Source: an uncultured Oscillospiraceae bacterium
Lineage (GTDB): Bacteria > Bacillota > Clostridia > Oscillospirales > Oscillospiraceae
DNA: 41,301 nt
Direction of reading: 5' to 3'
Assembly: GCA_934597125.1 (NCBI GenBank)
Contig: CAKTQM010000014.1
Location: 1 to 41,301 of the forward strand
Of this stretch, positions 33,870 through 41,023 are shown piece by piece; position 1 is the first letter of the stretch, and every line of letters begins with the position of its first letter. Position numbers and translations under genes: made by a program. The notes beneath the pieces are model-generated. The model was not told the DNA's origin. It saw nothing but the letters and a program-made list of their open reading frames with translations, and ran no database searches.

Positions 33870-33922
33870 ATGGTTTTCCCTCCTGTAAAAAAGTTCCAAT
33901 CACCATCACCGCCGCCAAATGC

Positions 33923-34030
33923 AAAAAATGTTCCAAACTTCCGAAAAAGTCTGAAACACTCAAGCCATGGCGCCGAGTGATAGTTGCAGCCCGTGCGCGA
34001 AGCACTTCCTTACAGCTACCAATCTTGGAT
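33923..34030 (-). promoter_or_regulatory. Structured leader RNA with intrinsic terminator upstream of ssnA
   Basis: Read on the minus strand from the start near 34034: a CAATC/GATTG hairpin; then a compact fold with GTAGC (34019-34015) paired to GCTGC (33990-33986) enclosing GTGC/GCAC; then hairpin CACTC/GAGTG (33979-33957); then an 11-bp stem (33957-33947 with 33940-33930) followed by six U (33928-33923). The last is a proper terminator 54 nt before the ssnA start, so the upstream fold may be a ligand-sensing or other antitermination domain. It matches none of the common riboswitch cores I know. I recall a candidate RNA motif named after ssnA in Clostridia but cannot confirm the match. Confidence 0.6.
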
Positions 34031-34040
34031 TGTTACCTCT

Positions 34041-34069
34041 ATTTTACTCGAAAACGCCGCCGTATGCAA
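34041..34069 (-). promoter_or_regulatory. Promoter of the ssnA-ygfK operon
   Basis: On the minus strand TTGCAT (34069-34064) and TAAAAT (34046-34041) have a 17-nt spacer. Transcription would start near 34034, leaving a leader of about 165 nt. Confidence 0.65.
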
Positions 34070-34136
34070 GTCCCAATTGTGACCTTTGCATGAAAATTCA
34101 ACAGTTTTTTTCAGCATCCTGTTGACAAATTGTGTA

Positions 34137-34165
34137 TTGACGCAGAATATCTTGTGTGATATATT
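34137..34165 (+). promoter_or_regulatory. Promoter of the SGNH hydrolase gene
   Basis: TTGACG (34137-34142) and TATATT (34160-34165) have a 17-nt spacer. An overlapping alternative, TTGACA at 34122-34127 with GAATAT at 34145-34150, also has 17 nt. Confidence 0.65.
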
Positions 34166-34193
34166 AGATTAAAACAGCAAGGAGGTACGCATC

Positions 34194-34874
34194 ATGCGCA
34201 AGGTGTATATTTACGGCGATTCGCTGCTGAAGGCCACTGTGCCGGATCAGGAGATGAAGTATCATTTTCATCTGCCGGAGATCATGGAGCGCTACCCCAC
34301 AGATCGCGTGCAGGTGACTAACCGCGCCAAAATGGGCGCCACCGTGTCAAAGGGCCTGTCTCTGGTGGAGCATGACGCCCAGCGGGGGCTGGACGCCGAT
34401 TATGCCCTGATCTGCTATGGCGGCAACGACAGCGACTATGACTGGAGTGCCATCGCCGCCGATCCCGCTGCCGACCACCAACCCCATACCCAGCGCCAGA
34501 CCTTCCGCCAGACGCTGGAGAAGATCCTGACCCTGCTGCGCCAGCAGGGGGTGCAGCCGGTGCTGATGAGCCTGCCGCCCATTGATCCCCGCCGGTACTT
34601 GAGCTTTATCTGCCGCGGCGGGCTGGATCGCGGCGCCATTATGCGCTGGCTGGGGGATGAGGATATGATCTACCGCCATCAGGAGCTCTACAGCGATACT
34701 GTGACGGAGCTGGCCTACGCCAGCGGCGTGCCCCTGATCCATGTGCGTCAGGCGTTTCTGGCCGATCACCATATGAACGACCTTCTCTCCGCCGACGGCA
34801 TCCATATGACTATGCAGGGTTATGGCAAGCTCTTCGATACCCTGGCCGACTGGCTGCGGCCGCAATTGGATTAA
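34194..34874 (+). CDS. SGNH/GDSL-family hydrolase
   Basis: 226 residues, no signal peptide, so probably a cytoplasmic esterase or lipase-like acyl hydrolase. Block I is IYGDSLLKA with nucleophile Ser10, the block II Gly lies in AKMGATVSKGL, block III is CYGGNDSDYDW, and block V is SADGIHMTMQGY with the Asp-x-x-His pair. CAAGGAGG precedes ATG 34194. It is monocistronic, divergent from ssnA, and followed directly by a terminator. The natural ester is unknown; acetylated sugars or peptidoglycan fragments are plausible for the family. Confidence 0.88.
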   Translation: MRKVYIYGDSLLKATVPDQEMKYHFHLPEIMERYPTDRVQVTNRAKMGATVSKGLSLVEHDAQRGLDADYALICYGGNDSDYDWSAIAADPAADHQPHTQRQTFRQTLEKILTLLRQQGVQPVLMSLPPIDPRRYLSFICRGGLDRGAIMRWLGDEDMIYRHQELYSDTVTELAYASGVPLIHVRQAFLADHHMNDLLSADGIHMTMQGYGKLFDTLADWLRPQLD

Positions 34875-34878
34875 AAAG

Positions 34879-34909
34879 GTTCGCCGCCCGTTGGGCGGCG
34901 AACTCTTTT
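34879..34909 (+). terminator. Terminator of the SGNH hydrolase gene
   Basis: A perfect 11-bp stem (34879-34889 with 34893-34903) has a GTT loop and is followed by TCTTTT. It begins 4 nt after the stop codon. Confidence 0.88.
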
Positions 34910-34918
34910 GCGCAAACC

Positions 34919-34951
34919 AAAGCACCCGCCATGTATAATGGCGGGTGCTTT
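34919..34951. terminator. Inverted repeat between converging SGNH and thiT genes
   Basis: AAAGCACCCGCCA (34919-34931) and its perfect complement (34939-34951) form a 13-bp stem with a 7-nt loop. Only three T follow on either strand, so it is a weak terminator at best; it most likely ends the thiT transcript, whose stop is 76 nt away. Confidence 0.5.
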
Positions 34952-35026
34952 GGCCGGCCCACAGCAGGGGAGAAGTCGCCGCAGGCCGCAGAGGGTATAC
35001 GAAAGGGGGAGAGAAGAAAAGCAAAT

Positions 35027-35644
35027 TCAGCGCTCGGGATCCCACTTGGAAGAGCCGGACTCCTTGTCTGCCTGAGCCGCCTTCTTGGGGGCAAGGGGGA
35101 GATCCTCACCTGTCAGATACTTTTTCAGCGGCTTATAGGCCACGGCGAAGACCACCAGCGTGATGGCGATGTTGGGCAGCATGTAGGCCAAGTTGTACAG
35201 CAAAGAGTAGAACCAGGGGGACTTCATGGTCATGCCGAAGAACACGTCGGGCATGTAGGCGGCCCAGATGGTGGCGCCCACCACATAATGCACCAGAAAA
35301 CGGGCAAAACCGGCGATCAGCGTACCGGTGAAGATCCCGCCCTTCTTGTGGGCCATCAGACCGGCAAAGCCCAGCACGGTGAAGGCCAACAGATAGTCGC
35401 CGATGATGGACTGCCAGCCGATGGCAAAGCCGCCGTCAAACACGAACTGCAGCACGCCGAAAACAAAGCCGCTCAGCAGGCCGGGGCCGAGGCCCCAGCG
35501 CACGGCATACAGCACCAGCGGCACCATGGACAGCACGATGCTGCCGCCCCAGGGCATCTCCCACAGCTTGATAAAGCTGAGGATCTGGGCCACTGCCACC
35601 AGAACAGCGCCCTCGCACAGGGCGCGAAGCTTCAGATGATTCAT
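35027..35644 (-). CDS. thiT: ThiT, ECF transporter thiamine-binding subunit
   Basis: 205 residues, six-helix S component that binds thiamine outside and is carried by the general ECF module (EcfA/A'/T), which is encoded elsewhere. Family features include the N-terminal LRALCEGAVLVAVAQILSF, the aromatic substrate region WEMPWGGSIVLSM, FDGGFAIGWQSIIGDY and FARFLVHYVVGATIWAAYMP. AGGAGG at 35659-35654 precedes ATG 35644. The TPP riboswitch directly upstream confirms the vitamin. The charged C-terminal tail past residue 180 is somewhat long. Confidence 0.95.
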   Translation of the reverse strand: MNHLKLRALCEGAVLVAVAQILSFIKLWEMPWGGSIVLSMVPLVLYAVRWGLGPGLLSGFVFGVLQFVFDGGFAIGWQSIIGDYLLAFTVLGFAGLMAHKKGGIFTGTLIAGFARFLVHYVVGATIWAAYMPDVFFGMTMKSPWFYSLLYNLAYMLPNIAITLVVFAVAYKPLKKYLTGEDLPLAPKKAAQADKESGSSKWDPER

Positions 35645-35692
35645 TTCATGTTACCTCCTAAGAAAACATATCCCGACCGCCGCGGCCTTTCT

Positions 35693-35731
35693 CCAAAAAG
35701 AAACACCGCATTGCGGCGATGCAATGCGGTG
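35693..35731 (-). terminator. Riboswitch-controlled terminator before thiT
   Basis: On the minus strand CACCGCATTGC/GCAATGCGGTG (35731-35721 with 35714-35704) is a perfect 11-bp stem followed by TTTCTTTTT. It lies between the TPP aptamer and thiT and is the expression platform. Confidence 0.85.
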
Positions 35732-35753
35732 AAAAAAACACTTCACTATGACC

Positions 35754-35842
35754 ACATTCCTACGCCGGCATTATCCGGATCAGGTTCGAGGGATCACAGC
35801 GGCGATACGCTGTATCTCAGCCGGCTTGCACCAGCACCCCTT
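35754..35842 (-). ncRNA. TPP riboswitch (THI element) of thiT
   Basis: On the minus strand the aptamer opens with GGGGTGCT, carries GCTGAGAT in the pyrimidine-sensing arm and CCTGATCCGGATAATGCCGG with GCGTAGGAA in the pyrophosphate-sensing arm. All core positions of the thiamine pyrophosphate aptamer are present. Bound TPP should favour the terminator at 35693-35731 and switch thiT off. Confidence 0.96.
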
Positions 35843-35855
35843 GGATTGTAAAATC

Positions 35856-35884
35856 ATCATACCATACAGATAGGTGTTTGTCAA
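35856..35884 (-). promoter_or_regulatory. Promoter of the thiT transcript
   Basis: On the minus strand TTGACA (35884-35879) and TATGAT (35861-35856) have a 17-nt spacer, placing the start about 6 nt before the TPP aptamer. Confidence 0.85.
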
Positions 35885-35903
35885 GATGCCGTTACGACAG
35901 ATT

Positions 35904-36500
35904 TCACGCCTGATCCAAATGCCCGGTAGCCTCCAGCATGGCAAAGCGATCCAGTGCGATGTATCCGGCGGCAAAGATTACGTACAGTCCCGCCAGTGCC
36001 AGCAGCGGCTTCAGAGCATTGGCCCAAACCGGTTCGCTGTAGACCACCTGGCCGCTGTCCGTGACGACCTGTGCCGCCAGCATTTCGCGGCGCAGCGTAT
36101 ACACCGTGCCGTCTGCGGCGGTAAAGCTGCGGCGCTGAGCTTTCAGCTCCTGGTACACCGCGCCGTCCTTATCCTCCTGCTGGTCGATGCTGCTGCCCTG
36201 CGGATCCAGAGTGATAACGGTCTTGCCGGTGGACAGCACCACCTGCCCATCCCGCACGGTGAAGACGAAGCTCTTGTCCGTGCGGGGCTGGATGGTGTTC
36301 ACCTTCTGTCCCGCCTCGTATACTTCGATGCTGCCGCCCCGGCCCAGATACAGCCGTCCCGCGTCATCCGCCGCCACGCCGCTGTAGGACAGCGCCATGG
36401 CGCCCGTCATCATGGCGATGATGGACACGACGCAGATCAGCGCCGCGGGGATCGCCAGCGCCCGCATCAGGCGGCGAAATTTTGGTTCCAATAGTTTCAT
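35904..36500 (-). CDS. Membrane protein with extracytoplasmic beta domain, unknown function
   Basis: 198 residues. A first membrane helix (about 14-37, ALAIPAALICVVSIIAMMTG) leads to an outside domain of short beta repeats (GRLYLGRGGSIEVYEAGQ, KTVITLDPQGSSID, GTVYTLRREM) that looks like propeller or NHL-type strands. A second membrane helix follows near 168-188. ATG 36500 has AGGAA upstream; the reading to 36542 would run into the cls end. It follows cls by 25 nt and is likely cotranscribed. I do not recognise a family. Confidence 0.65.
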   Translation of the reverse strand: MKLLEPKFRRLMRALAIPAALICVVSIIAMMTGAMALSYSGVAADDAGRLYLGRGGSIEVYEAGQKVNTIQPRTDKSFVFTVRDGQVVLSTGKTVITLDPQGSSIDQQEDKDGAVYQELKAQRRSFTAADGTVYTLRREMLAAQVVTDSGQVVYSEPVWANALKPLLALAGLYVIFAAGYIALDRFAMLEATGHLDQA

Positions 36501-36525
36501 ACGGTTTTCCTCATGTTCCAAGCAG

Positions 36526-38079
36526 TCACATCCACATGGCAAACAGCCGCAGCAGCGTGCCCAGCGCTTTGCGGTACCAGGGCCGCGCCTTCCAGCGCCT
36601 CATAGTCACCCGCTCACCGGCGGTGACGATCCGCTCCAGATCCTCCGCCAGCGGTCGGGACACCGCCGTACCGTACAGCAGGGTGCCGCATTCAAAATGC
36701 AGCTGAAAGCTGCGGTAATCCATGTTCACCGAGCCTACAAAGGCCATCTGCCCGTCTGCCAGCACGGTCTTGCCGTGCAGCAGCCCCGGTGTGAAGGTAT
36801 AGATCTCCACGTTGTGGCGCATCAGCTCACCCCAATAGCTCTCCGCCACCAGATAGGCGAACTTGTGGTCGGGAATACCCGGCATCAGCAGCCGTGTCTT
36901 CACGCCGCTGTCCGCCGCCAGACACAGCGAGCGCATCATGGGCTCGTCAATGGCAAGATAGGGCGTGGTAACGGTCAGTGTCTGCCGGGCGCCGGAGATC
37001 AGCTGCAAAAAGGCATCCTCGGCGGTGTTGATGGGGTTGTTGTCCGGCCCGTCCACAAAGGGCTGGACAAAGCCCTGTCCCTGTGCGGCCATGCGGGGGC
37101 GGTACAGGTCATAGCCGTTGTCCAAGGTGCCGCCCATTCGTTCCCACAGATGAATAAACTCCCGTGTCAGGCTCCAGGCGCCTCGTCCCGTCAGCCGCAC
37201 GCCGCAGTCCTTCCAATAACCGAACCGCTCGATCAGGTTGGCGTATTCGTCCGCCAGATTGGCGCCGCCGGTATAGGCGATCTCGCCGTCGATGCAGGCG
37301 ATCTTCCGGTGGTCACGGTAATTGAAATACAGCCGGTTTACGTACTGATGCACTGGATTGAACACCATGACCTCCACGCCAAGTTCCCGCAGCGCGTCGA
37401 TCTCCTCGCCGCCGAAGCGCATCATGCTGCCGAAGTCATCGAACAGAAACTTGATCTCCACGCCCTCCGCCCGCTTGCGGCGGAAGATATCCAGCATCCG
37501 ATCAAAGATGTCGCCCCGTGCCACGATATAGTACTCTAAGAAGATGAACCGCTTCGCCTGCTCCATGTGAGCCAGCAGGTCGCTCAGATACACCTCACCC
37601 GTGTCCAGATACACCGCGTCGGTGCCGTCATACAAAGGGAAGCCGTGCCGCTGCATATAGCAGGCCAGACGGTTCCACTCCGGTATCTGAGCCTCCAGCG
37701 CCGTCATGGCGGCGGCGCACTGCTCCGCCTGGACGGGACTCTCCGCCGGCAGCGGCAGCTTTTTCAGGGTCAGCCGCTTGGCGCTGCTCTCGCCGTTCCA
37801 CAGCCAGTACAGGATCAGACCGGCCACCGGCACCGCCAGGATCAGCAATATCCAGCCGATCTTATAGCTGGTGCTGCCGGGACGGGTATAGATGCGCGTG
37901 GCGCAGATCAGCGCCAGCACCTGCAGCAGCATATAGGCCAGCGCCATTTTCTGCTGCAGCAGGATCGACAGCCCCACCACCAGCGCGATCTGCGCCGCCA
38001 GCAGCAGCGCCACCAATGCCAGCCGCAGTCCCGCGCCGATCCGCCGTTCCGTCTTCTGTTGTACCTGGTACTTCTTCAT
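36526..38079 (-). CDS. cls: Cardiolipin synthase (phospholipase D superfamily)
   Basis: 517 residues. Two or three N-terminal membrane helices (about 16-42, 45-62, 74-94) are followed by two PLD half-domains. The HKD motifs are His257-x-Lys259...Asp264 (DHRKIACID) and His435-x-Lys437...Asp442 (LHGKTVLAD). This arrangement is that of bacterial ClsA, which condenses two phosphatidylglycerols into cardiolipin at the membrane. The start at 38079 has AAAGGAG upstream. The preceding gap holds the repeat element at 38119-38243. Confidence 0.93.
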   Translation of the reverse strand: MKKYQVQQKTERRIGAGLRLALVALLLAAQIALVVGLSILLQQKMALAYMLLQVLALICATRIYTRPGSTSYKIGWILLILAVPVAGLILYWLWNGESSAKRLTLKKLPLPAESPVQAEQCAAAMTALEAQIPEWNRLACYMQRHGFPLYDGTDAVYLDTGEVYLSDLLAHMEQAKRFIFLEYYIVARGDIFDRMLDIFRRKRAEGVEIKFLFDDFGSMMRFGGEEIDALRELGVEVMVFNPVHQYVNRLYFNYRDHRKIACIDGEIAYTGGANLADEYANLIERFGYWKDCGVRLTGRGAWSLTREFIHLWERMGGTLDNGYDLYRPRMAAQGQGFVQPFVDGPDNNPINTAEDAFLQLISGARQTLTVTTPYLAIDEPMMRSLCLAADSGVKTRLLMPGIPDHKFAYLVAESYWGELMRHNVEIYTFTPGLLHGKTVLADGQMAFVGSVNMDYRSFQLHFECGTLLYGTAVSRPLAEDLERIVTAGERVTMRRWKARPWYRKALGTLLRLFAMWM

Positions 38080-38118
38080 GGGTCTCCTTTCGGGGGATGG
38101 TGGAGATAACGGGGGTCT

Positions 38119-38243
38119 AATGCCTCCCCTGTGTAAGGGGAGGTGTCAAAAATCTTTGATTTTTGACGGAGGGGTTGTCAGATAACAGACAATCCCCCAG
38201 TCACCTTCGGTGACAGCCCCCTTTACGCAAGGGGGCCTTTCAA
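38119..38243. repeat. Multi-hairpin, MITE-like repeat element
   Basis: The 125-nt element between cls and pncB has imperfect terminal inverted repeats: its left end TGCCTCCCCTGTGTAAGGGG resembles the reverse complement of its right end. Inside are consecutive hairpins CCTCCCC/GGGGAGG, GTCAAAAATC/GATTTTTGAC, GGGGTTGTC/GACAATCCCC, GTCACC/GGTGAC and GCCCCCTT/AAGGGGGC. It has no coding potential. Similar CCTCCCC...GGGGAGG elements are, from memory, frequent in gut Firmicutes genomes. It may also act as a terminator or mRNA stabiliser for pncB. Confidence 0.65.
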
Positions 38244-38271
38244 ATGAGGCTTACGAAGCCGCCTTCCGCTC

Positions 38272-39723
38272 TCAGTTCCGGTTCTTCCGCAGCAGCTCCT
38301 GCTGGATGTCCCACAGCTTCTGGCTCAGATCCACGTAATAGGTCTGGGGGTTGTCAAAGCGCTTGATCTCGTCCCACAGCGTGTCCACCTGCTGTTTGCA
38401 GTAGGTCTGGATGTCTTTCAGGGCGGGGGATTCATATACCCGCTTGCCGTTCAGGAACACCGGCACCAGCAGCTCCCGCGCCTCGAAGTTGCACACGTTT
38501 TTCGTCTTCCATGTGGCGTAGGGATCAAACAGCATCAGCGGCTCATTCTCGTCTACCACCTCGTCATACACGGTCATGTAGTCGGCGATGGCCTTACCGT
38601 TGTCCCTATTGTACAGACGGTAGATTTTTTTGAAATGAGGAATGGTGATCTTTTCCACATTCTCGCTGCACTTGATCTTGGGAATGATCTCGCCTTTTTC
38701 ATTCTCCACGGCGGTCAGCTTATATACGCCGCCGAACACCGGCTCACTCTTGGCGGTGATCATCCGCTCGCCTACGCCGAACATGTCGATCTGGGCGCCC
38801 TGCAAAAACAGGTTCTGGATCAGCCGCTCATCCAGCGAGTTGGACACGCTGATCTGACACTCCGGCCAGCCGGCCTCGTCCAGCATCTTGCGGGCCTTCT
38901 GACTCAGATAGGCCATGTCGCCGCTGTCCAGCCGGATGCCGCATTTGCTGATGCCCATGGGCCGCAGCACCTCGTTGAAGGCGCGGATGGCGTTTGGCAC
39001 GCCGGATTTCAGCGTGTTGTAGGTATCCACCAGCAGCGTGGCATTGGTGGGATACGTCTCGCAATAGGTCTTGAAGGCCTCATACTCCGTGTCAAACATC
39101 TGCACCCAGGCGTGAGCCATGGTGCCGCCGGCGGGCACGCCGTACAGCTGGTCGGAGATGGTGCAGGCGGTACCGGCACAGCCGCCGATGTACGCAGCCC
39201 GCGCGCCGATGATGGCCGCGTCAGCGCCCTGGGCACGGCGGGAGCCAAACTCCAGCACCGTCCGTCCGTTGGCGGCGCGGCAGATGCGATTGGCCTTGGT
39301 GGCGATCAGGCTCTGGTGGTTGATGGTCAGCAGCGTGAAGGTCTCGATCAGCTGCGCCTCGATAGACGGCGCCCGCACCACCACCAGCGGCTCACGGGGA
39401 AACACAGGAGTGCCCTCGGGGATGGCGTAGATATCGCCGGTAAAGCGGAAGTTCCGCAGATAGTCCAGAAACTCCTCGCAGAACAGATTCCGGCCACGCA
39501 GATAAGCGATGTCTTCCTCACTGAAATGCAGATTCTCAATGTAGTCGATCAGCTGCTCCAGACCTGCGGCGATGGCGAAGCCGCCCTGGTCGGGTACCTT
39601 GCGGAAGAACACATCAAAATACGTGATGCGGTCTTTATAACCGTTGCGGAAGTATCCGTTGCCCATGGTCAACTCATAAAAGTCGCACAGCATGGTCATG
39701 TTCAGCTTTTCAGCAGTATTCAT
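38272..39723 (-). CDS. pncB: Nicotinate phosphoribosyltransferase
   Basis: 483 residues, the long NAPRTase form. It converts nicotinate and PRPP to nicotinate mononucleotide for NAD salvage. Family blocks include the N-terminal MTMLCDFYELTMGNGYF, YFDVFFRKVPDQGGFAIAAG, EFGSRRAQGADAAIIGARAA (phosphoribosyl site), GTMAHAWVQMF, and IRLDSGDMAYLSQKAR. The start at 39723 has GAGG at a rather long distance, so initiation may be modest. It has its own promoter at 39785-39812 and is monocistronic, with the repeat element as its 3' neighbour. Confidence 0.94.
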   Translation of the reverse strand: MNTAEKLNMTMLCDFYELTMGNGYFRNGYKDRITYFDVFFRKVPDQGGFAIAAGLEQLIDYIENLHFSEEDIAYLRGRNLFCEEFLDYLRNFRFTGDIYAIPEGTPVFPREPLVVVRAPSIEAQLIETFTLLTINHQSLIATKANRICRAANGRTVLEFGSRRAQGADAAIIGARAAYIGGCAGTACTISDQLYGVPAGGTMAHAWVQMFDTEYEAFKTYCETYPTNATLLVDTYNTLKSGVPNAIRAFNEVLRPMGISKCGIRLDSGDMAYLSQKARKMLDEAGWPECQISVSNSLDERLIQNLFLQGAQIDMFGVGERMITAKSEPVFGGVYKLTAVENEKGEIIPKIKCSENVEKITIPHFKKIYRLYNRDNGKAIADYMTVYDEVVDENEPLMLFDPYATWKTKNVCNFEARELLVPVFLNGKRVYESPALKDIQTYCKQQVDTLWDEIKRFDNPQTYYVDLSQKLWDIQQELLRKNRN

Positions 39724-39784
39724 GTCCTGTCAAACCTCAAATTCTCAATAATACCCCGTATCGCGGGGCGCAGAGTATCTATCT

Positions 39785-39812
39785 ATTATAGCACATTTTT
39801 AACATTTCGCAA
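39785..39812 (-). promoter_or_regulatory. Promoter of pncB
   Basis: On the minus strand TTGCGA (39812-39807) and a perfect TATAAT (39790-39785) have a 16-nt spacer. The leader is about 55 nt and includes a small CCCCGC...GCGGGG-like hairpin near 39755-39770. Confidence 0.75.
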
Positions 39813-39863
39813 CCGTTTCTCCCACATAATTCGGTATTCTGCGGCTGCTAAACCGCTGGTCGG

Positions 39864-39891
39864 TTGCATTTTCCGCCCCGTTTGGTACAAT
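39864..39891 (+). promoter_or_regulatory. Promoter of the XRE regulator gene
   Basis: TTGCAT (39864-39869) and TACAAT (39886-39891) have a 16-nt spacer. The -10 overlaps the ATG at 39890, which therefore cannot be the start codon if this promoter is used. Confidence 0.65.
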
Positions 39892-39910
39892 GAATGGCGA
39901 GGTGATCACT

Positions 39911-40885
39911 TTGGACAAACAACAGCTCGGCGCTTTTATCGCCGAAAACCGAAAGCGGCAGGGCCTGACCCAACAGCAGCTGGCTCAGACGCTGCACGTT
40001 ACCGACAAAGCCGTCAGCAAATGGGAGCGCGGGCTCAGCTACCCCGATGTGACCCTGCTGCAGCCGCTGGCGGCGGTCTTCGGTCTGCGTGTGGATGACC
40101 TGCTGACCTGCCGCGCCGCCGAAAAGGAGGAGCATTTGAAACCTGACATTACCCCCGTTCCGGAGCCCGTCATTCCGGAGCCGCCCGTACCGGAAACGGC
40201 GTCCCCCGCCGTGCAGGCGGTGCTGGATATTTCCCGGGAAAATCTCGACCAACGCCGGAAAAAGCTGATCCGCCGTATACTGGCCGGCGTTCTCGCCTTT
40301 GCCGTGCTGGCTTTTGTTGGTATCTTTACCTTTCTGGTGCTGAATCAGCGAAGCGGCGAGACCTACAACATCTTCAAGCGCCAGCATTCTCCCGTCGATC
40401 ATACCATCAGCATCGAAGCCTATCCCGCCAGCCTGTTCAGCGATGATCAGGTGCTGGTGCGGGTCTGGAAGGGCCGGTATTATTTGGCGGACGACGAGAG
40501 CCAAAAGACCCGCGTCAGCGTCGCTTCGGAAAAGGGCGACACCTTCCGCTGCTTCTACTGGTCGGCGGACGGCGTGTACGCCGTGGCTGTCACTGATTCG
40601 GCGGAGCCCTCCCGCAGCAGCGAGTTCTCACTCTGGAACTTTACGGATTTCAAAGAGACCCGCCTGACTGCCGTTCGTACCGCGATGGGCGCTTCTATCC
40701 GTCAGCGGCTGACACAAGAGAATCTGGCACCGCCGGACTGTGATACCGTCAACGGCACTCTCCGCGTCAACGGTTTCTACAACGATACCCACATTCTGCT
40801 GTTGATCTATACCGCACCAGACGGCGCCGTTTACCGCCTGGCCTATGACTGCGACGCCGATGCCCTGACCTCGCGCGATACATAA
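39911..40885 (+). CDS. Membrane-anchored XRE-family regulator
   Basis: 324 residues from TTG 39911. The N-terminal HTH_3 domain (about 5-60) contains RKRQGLTQQQLAQTLHVTDK and AVSKWERGLSYPD. A proline-rich linker (PVPEPVIPEPPVPE) and one membrane helix near 135-155 (ILAGVLAFAVLAFVGIFTF) follow, then a 165-residue outside domain of unknown type. Such proteins are thought to couple an external or membrane signal to DNA binding. I prefer TTG because GAGGTGATC at 39899-39907 is an excellent ribosome binding site for it, while the upstream ATG lies in the promoter -10. The target is unknown. Confidence 0.82.
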   Translation: MDKQQLGAFIAENRKRQGLTQQQLAQTLHVTDKAVSKWERGLSYPDVTLLQPLAAVFGLRVDDLLTCRAAEKEEHLKPDITPVPEPVIPEPPVPETASPAVQAVLDISRENLDQRRKKLIRRILAGVLAFAVLAFVGIFTFLVLNQRSGETYNIFKRQHSPVDHTISIEAYPASLFSDDQVLVRVWKGRYYLADDESQKTRVSVASEKGDTFRCFYWSADGVYAVAVTDSAEPSRSSEFSLWNFTDFKETRLTAVRTAMGASIRQRLTQENLAPPDCDTVNGTLRVNGFYNDTHILLLIYTAPDGAVYRLAYDCDADALTSRDT

Positions 40886-40889
40886 TGTG

Positions 40890-40916
40890 GATGGGCGGGG
40901 CAAAGCCCCGCCCATC
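40890..40916. repeat. GC-rich palindrome after the XRE gene
   Basis: GATGGGCGGGGC (40890-40901) and its exact complement (40905-40916) form a 12-bp hairpin with an AAA loop, 4 nt after the stop codon. There is no T-run. It belongs with the neighbouring 40939-40975 palindrome to a GC-rich repeat class. Confidence 0.55.
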
Positions 40917-40938
40917 GGTAGATGAGAATGTCATCGTA

Positions 40939-40975
40939 AATCGCAGGGGCGGGATTCTGCCCCGCCCCTGCGATT
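40939..40975. repeat. GC-rich palindrome, copy of a dispersed repeat
   Basis: A 15-bp perfect stem (40939-40953 with 40961-40975) has a 7-nt loop. Its core CGCAGGGGCGGG is similar to the ssnA-ygfK intercistronic hairpin at 32494-32513. Confidence 0.55.
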
Positions 40976-40983
40976 ATTGTAAT

Positions 40984-41023
40984 ATGAAAAAATAGAGAGC
41001 CTTTCGGCTCTCTATTTTTTCAT
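40984..41023. terminator. Bidirectional terminator between XRE and CD1247-like genes
   Basis: A perfect 15-bp stem (40987-41001 with 41006-41020, extendable to 40984-41023) has a TTTC loop. Six A and six T on the two sides let it end both converging genes. Confidence 0.9.

Noticed and set aside
38119..38243. Possible CRISPR array or structured non-coding RNA gene
   Set aside because: The hairpins differ from one another and there are no equal-length spacers; a repeat element with inverted ends explains it better.
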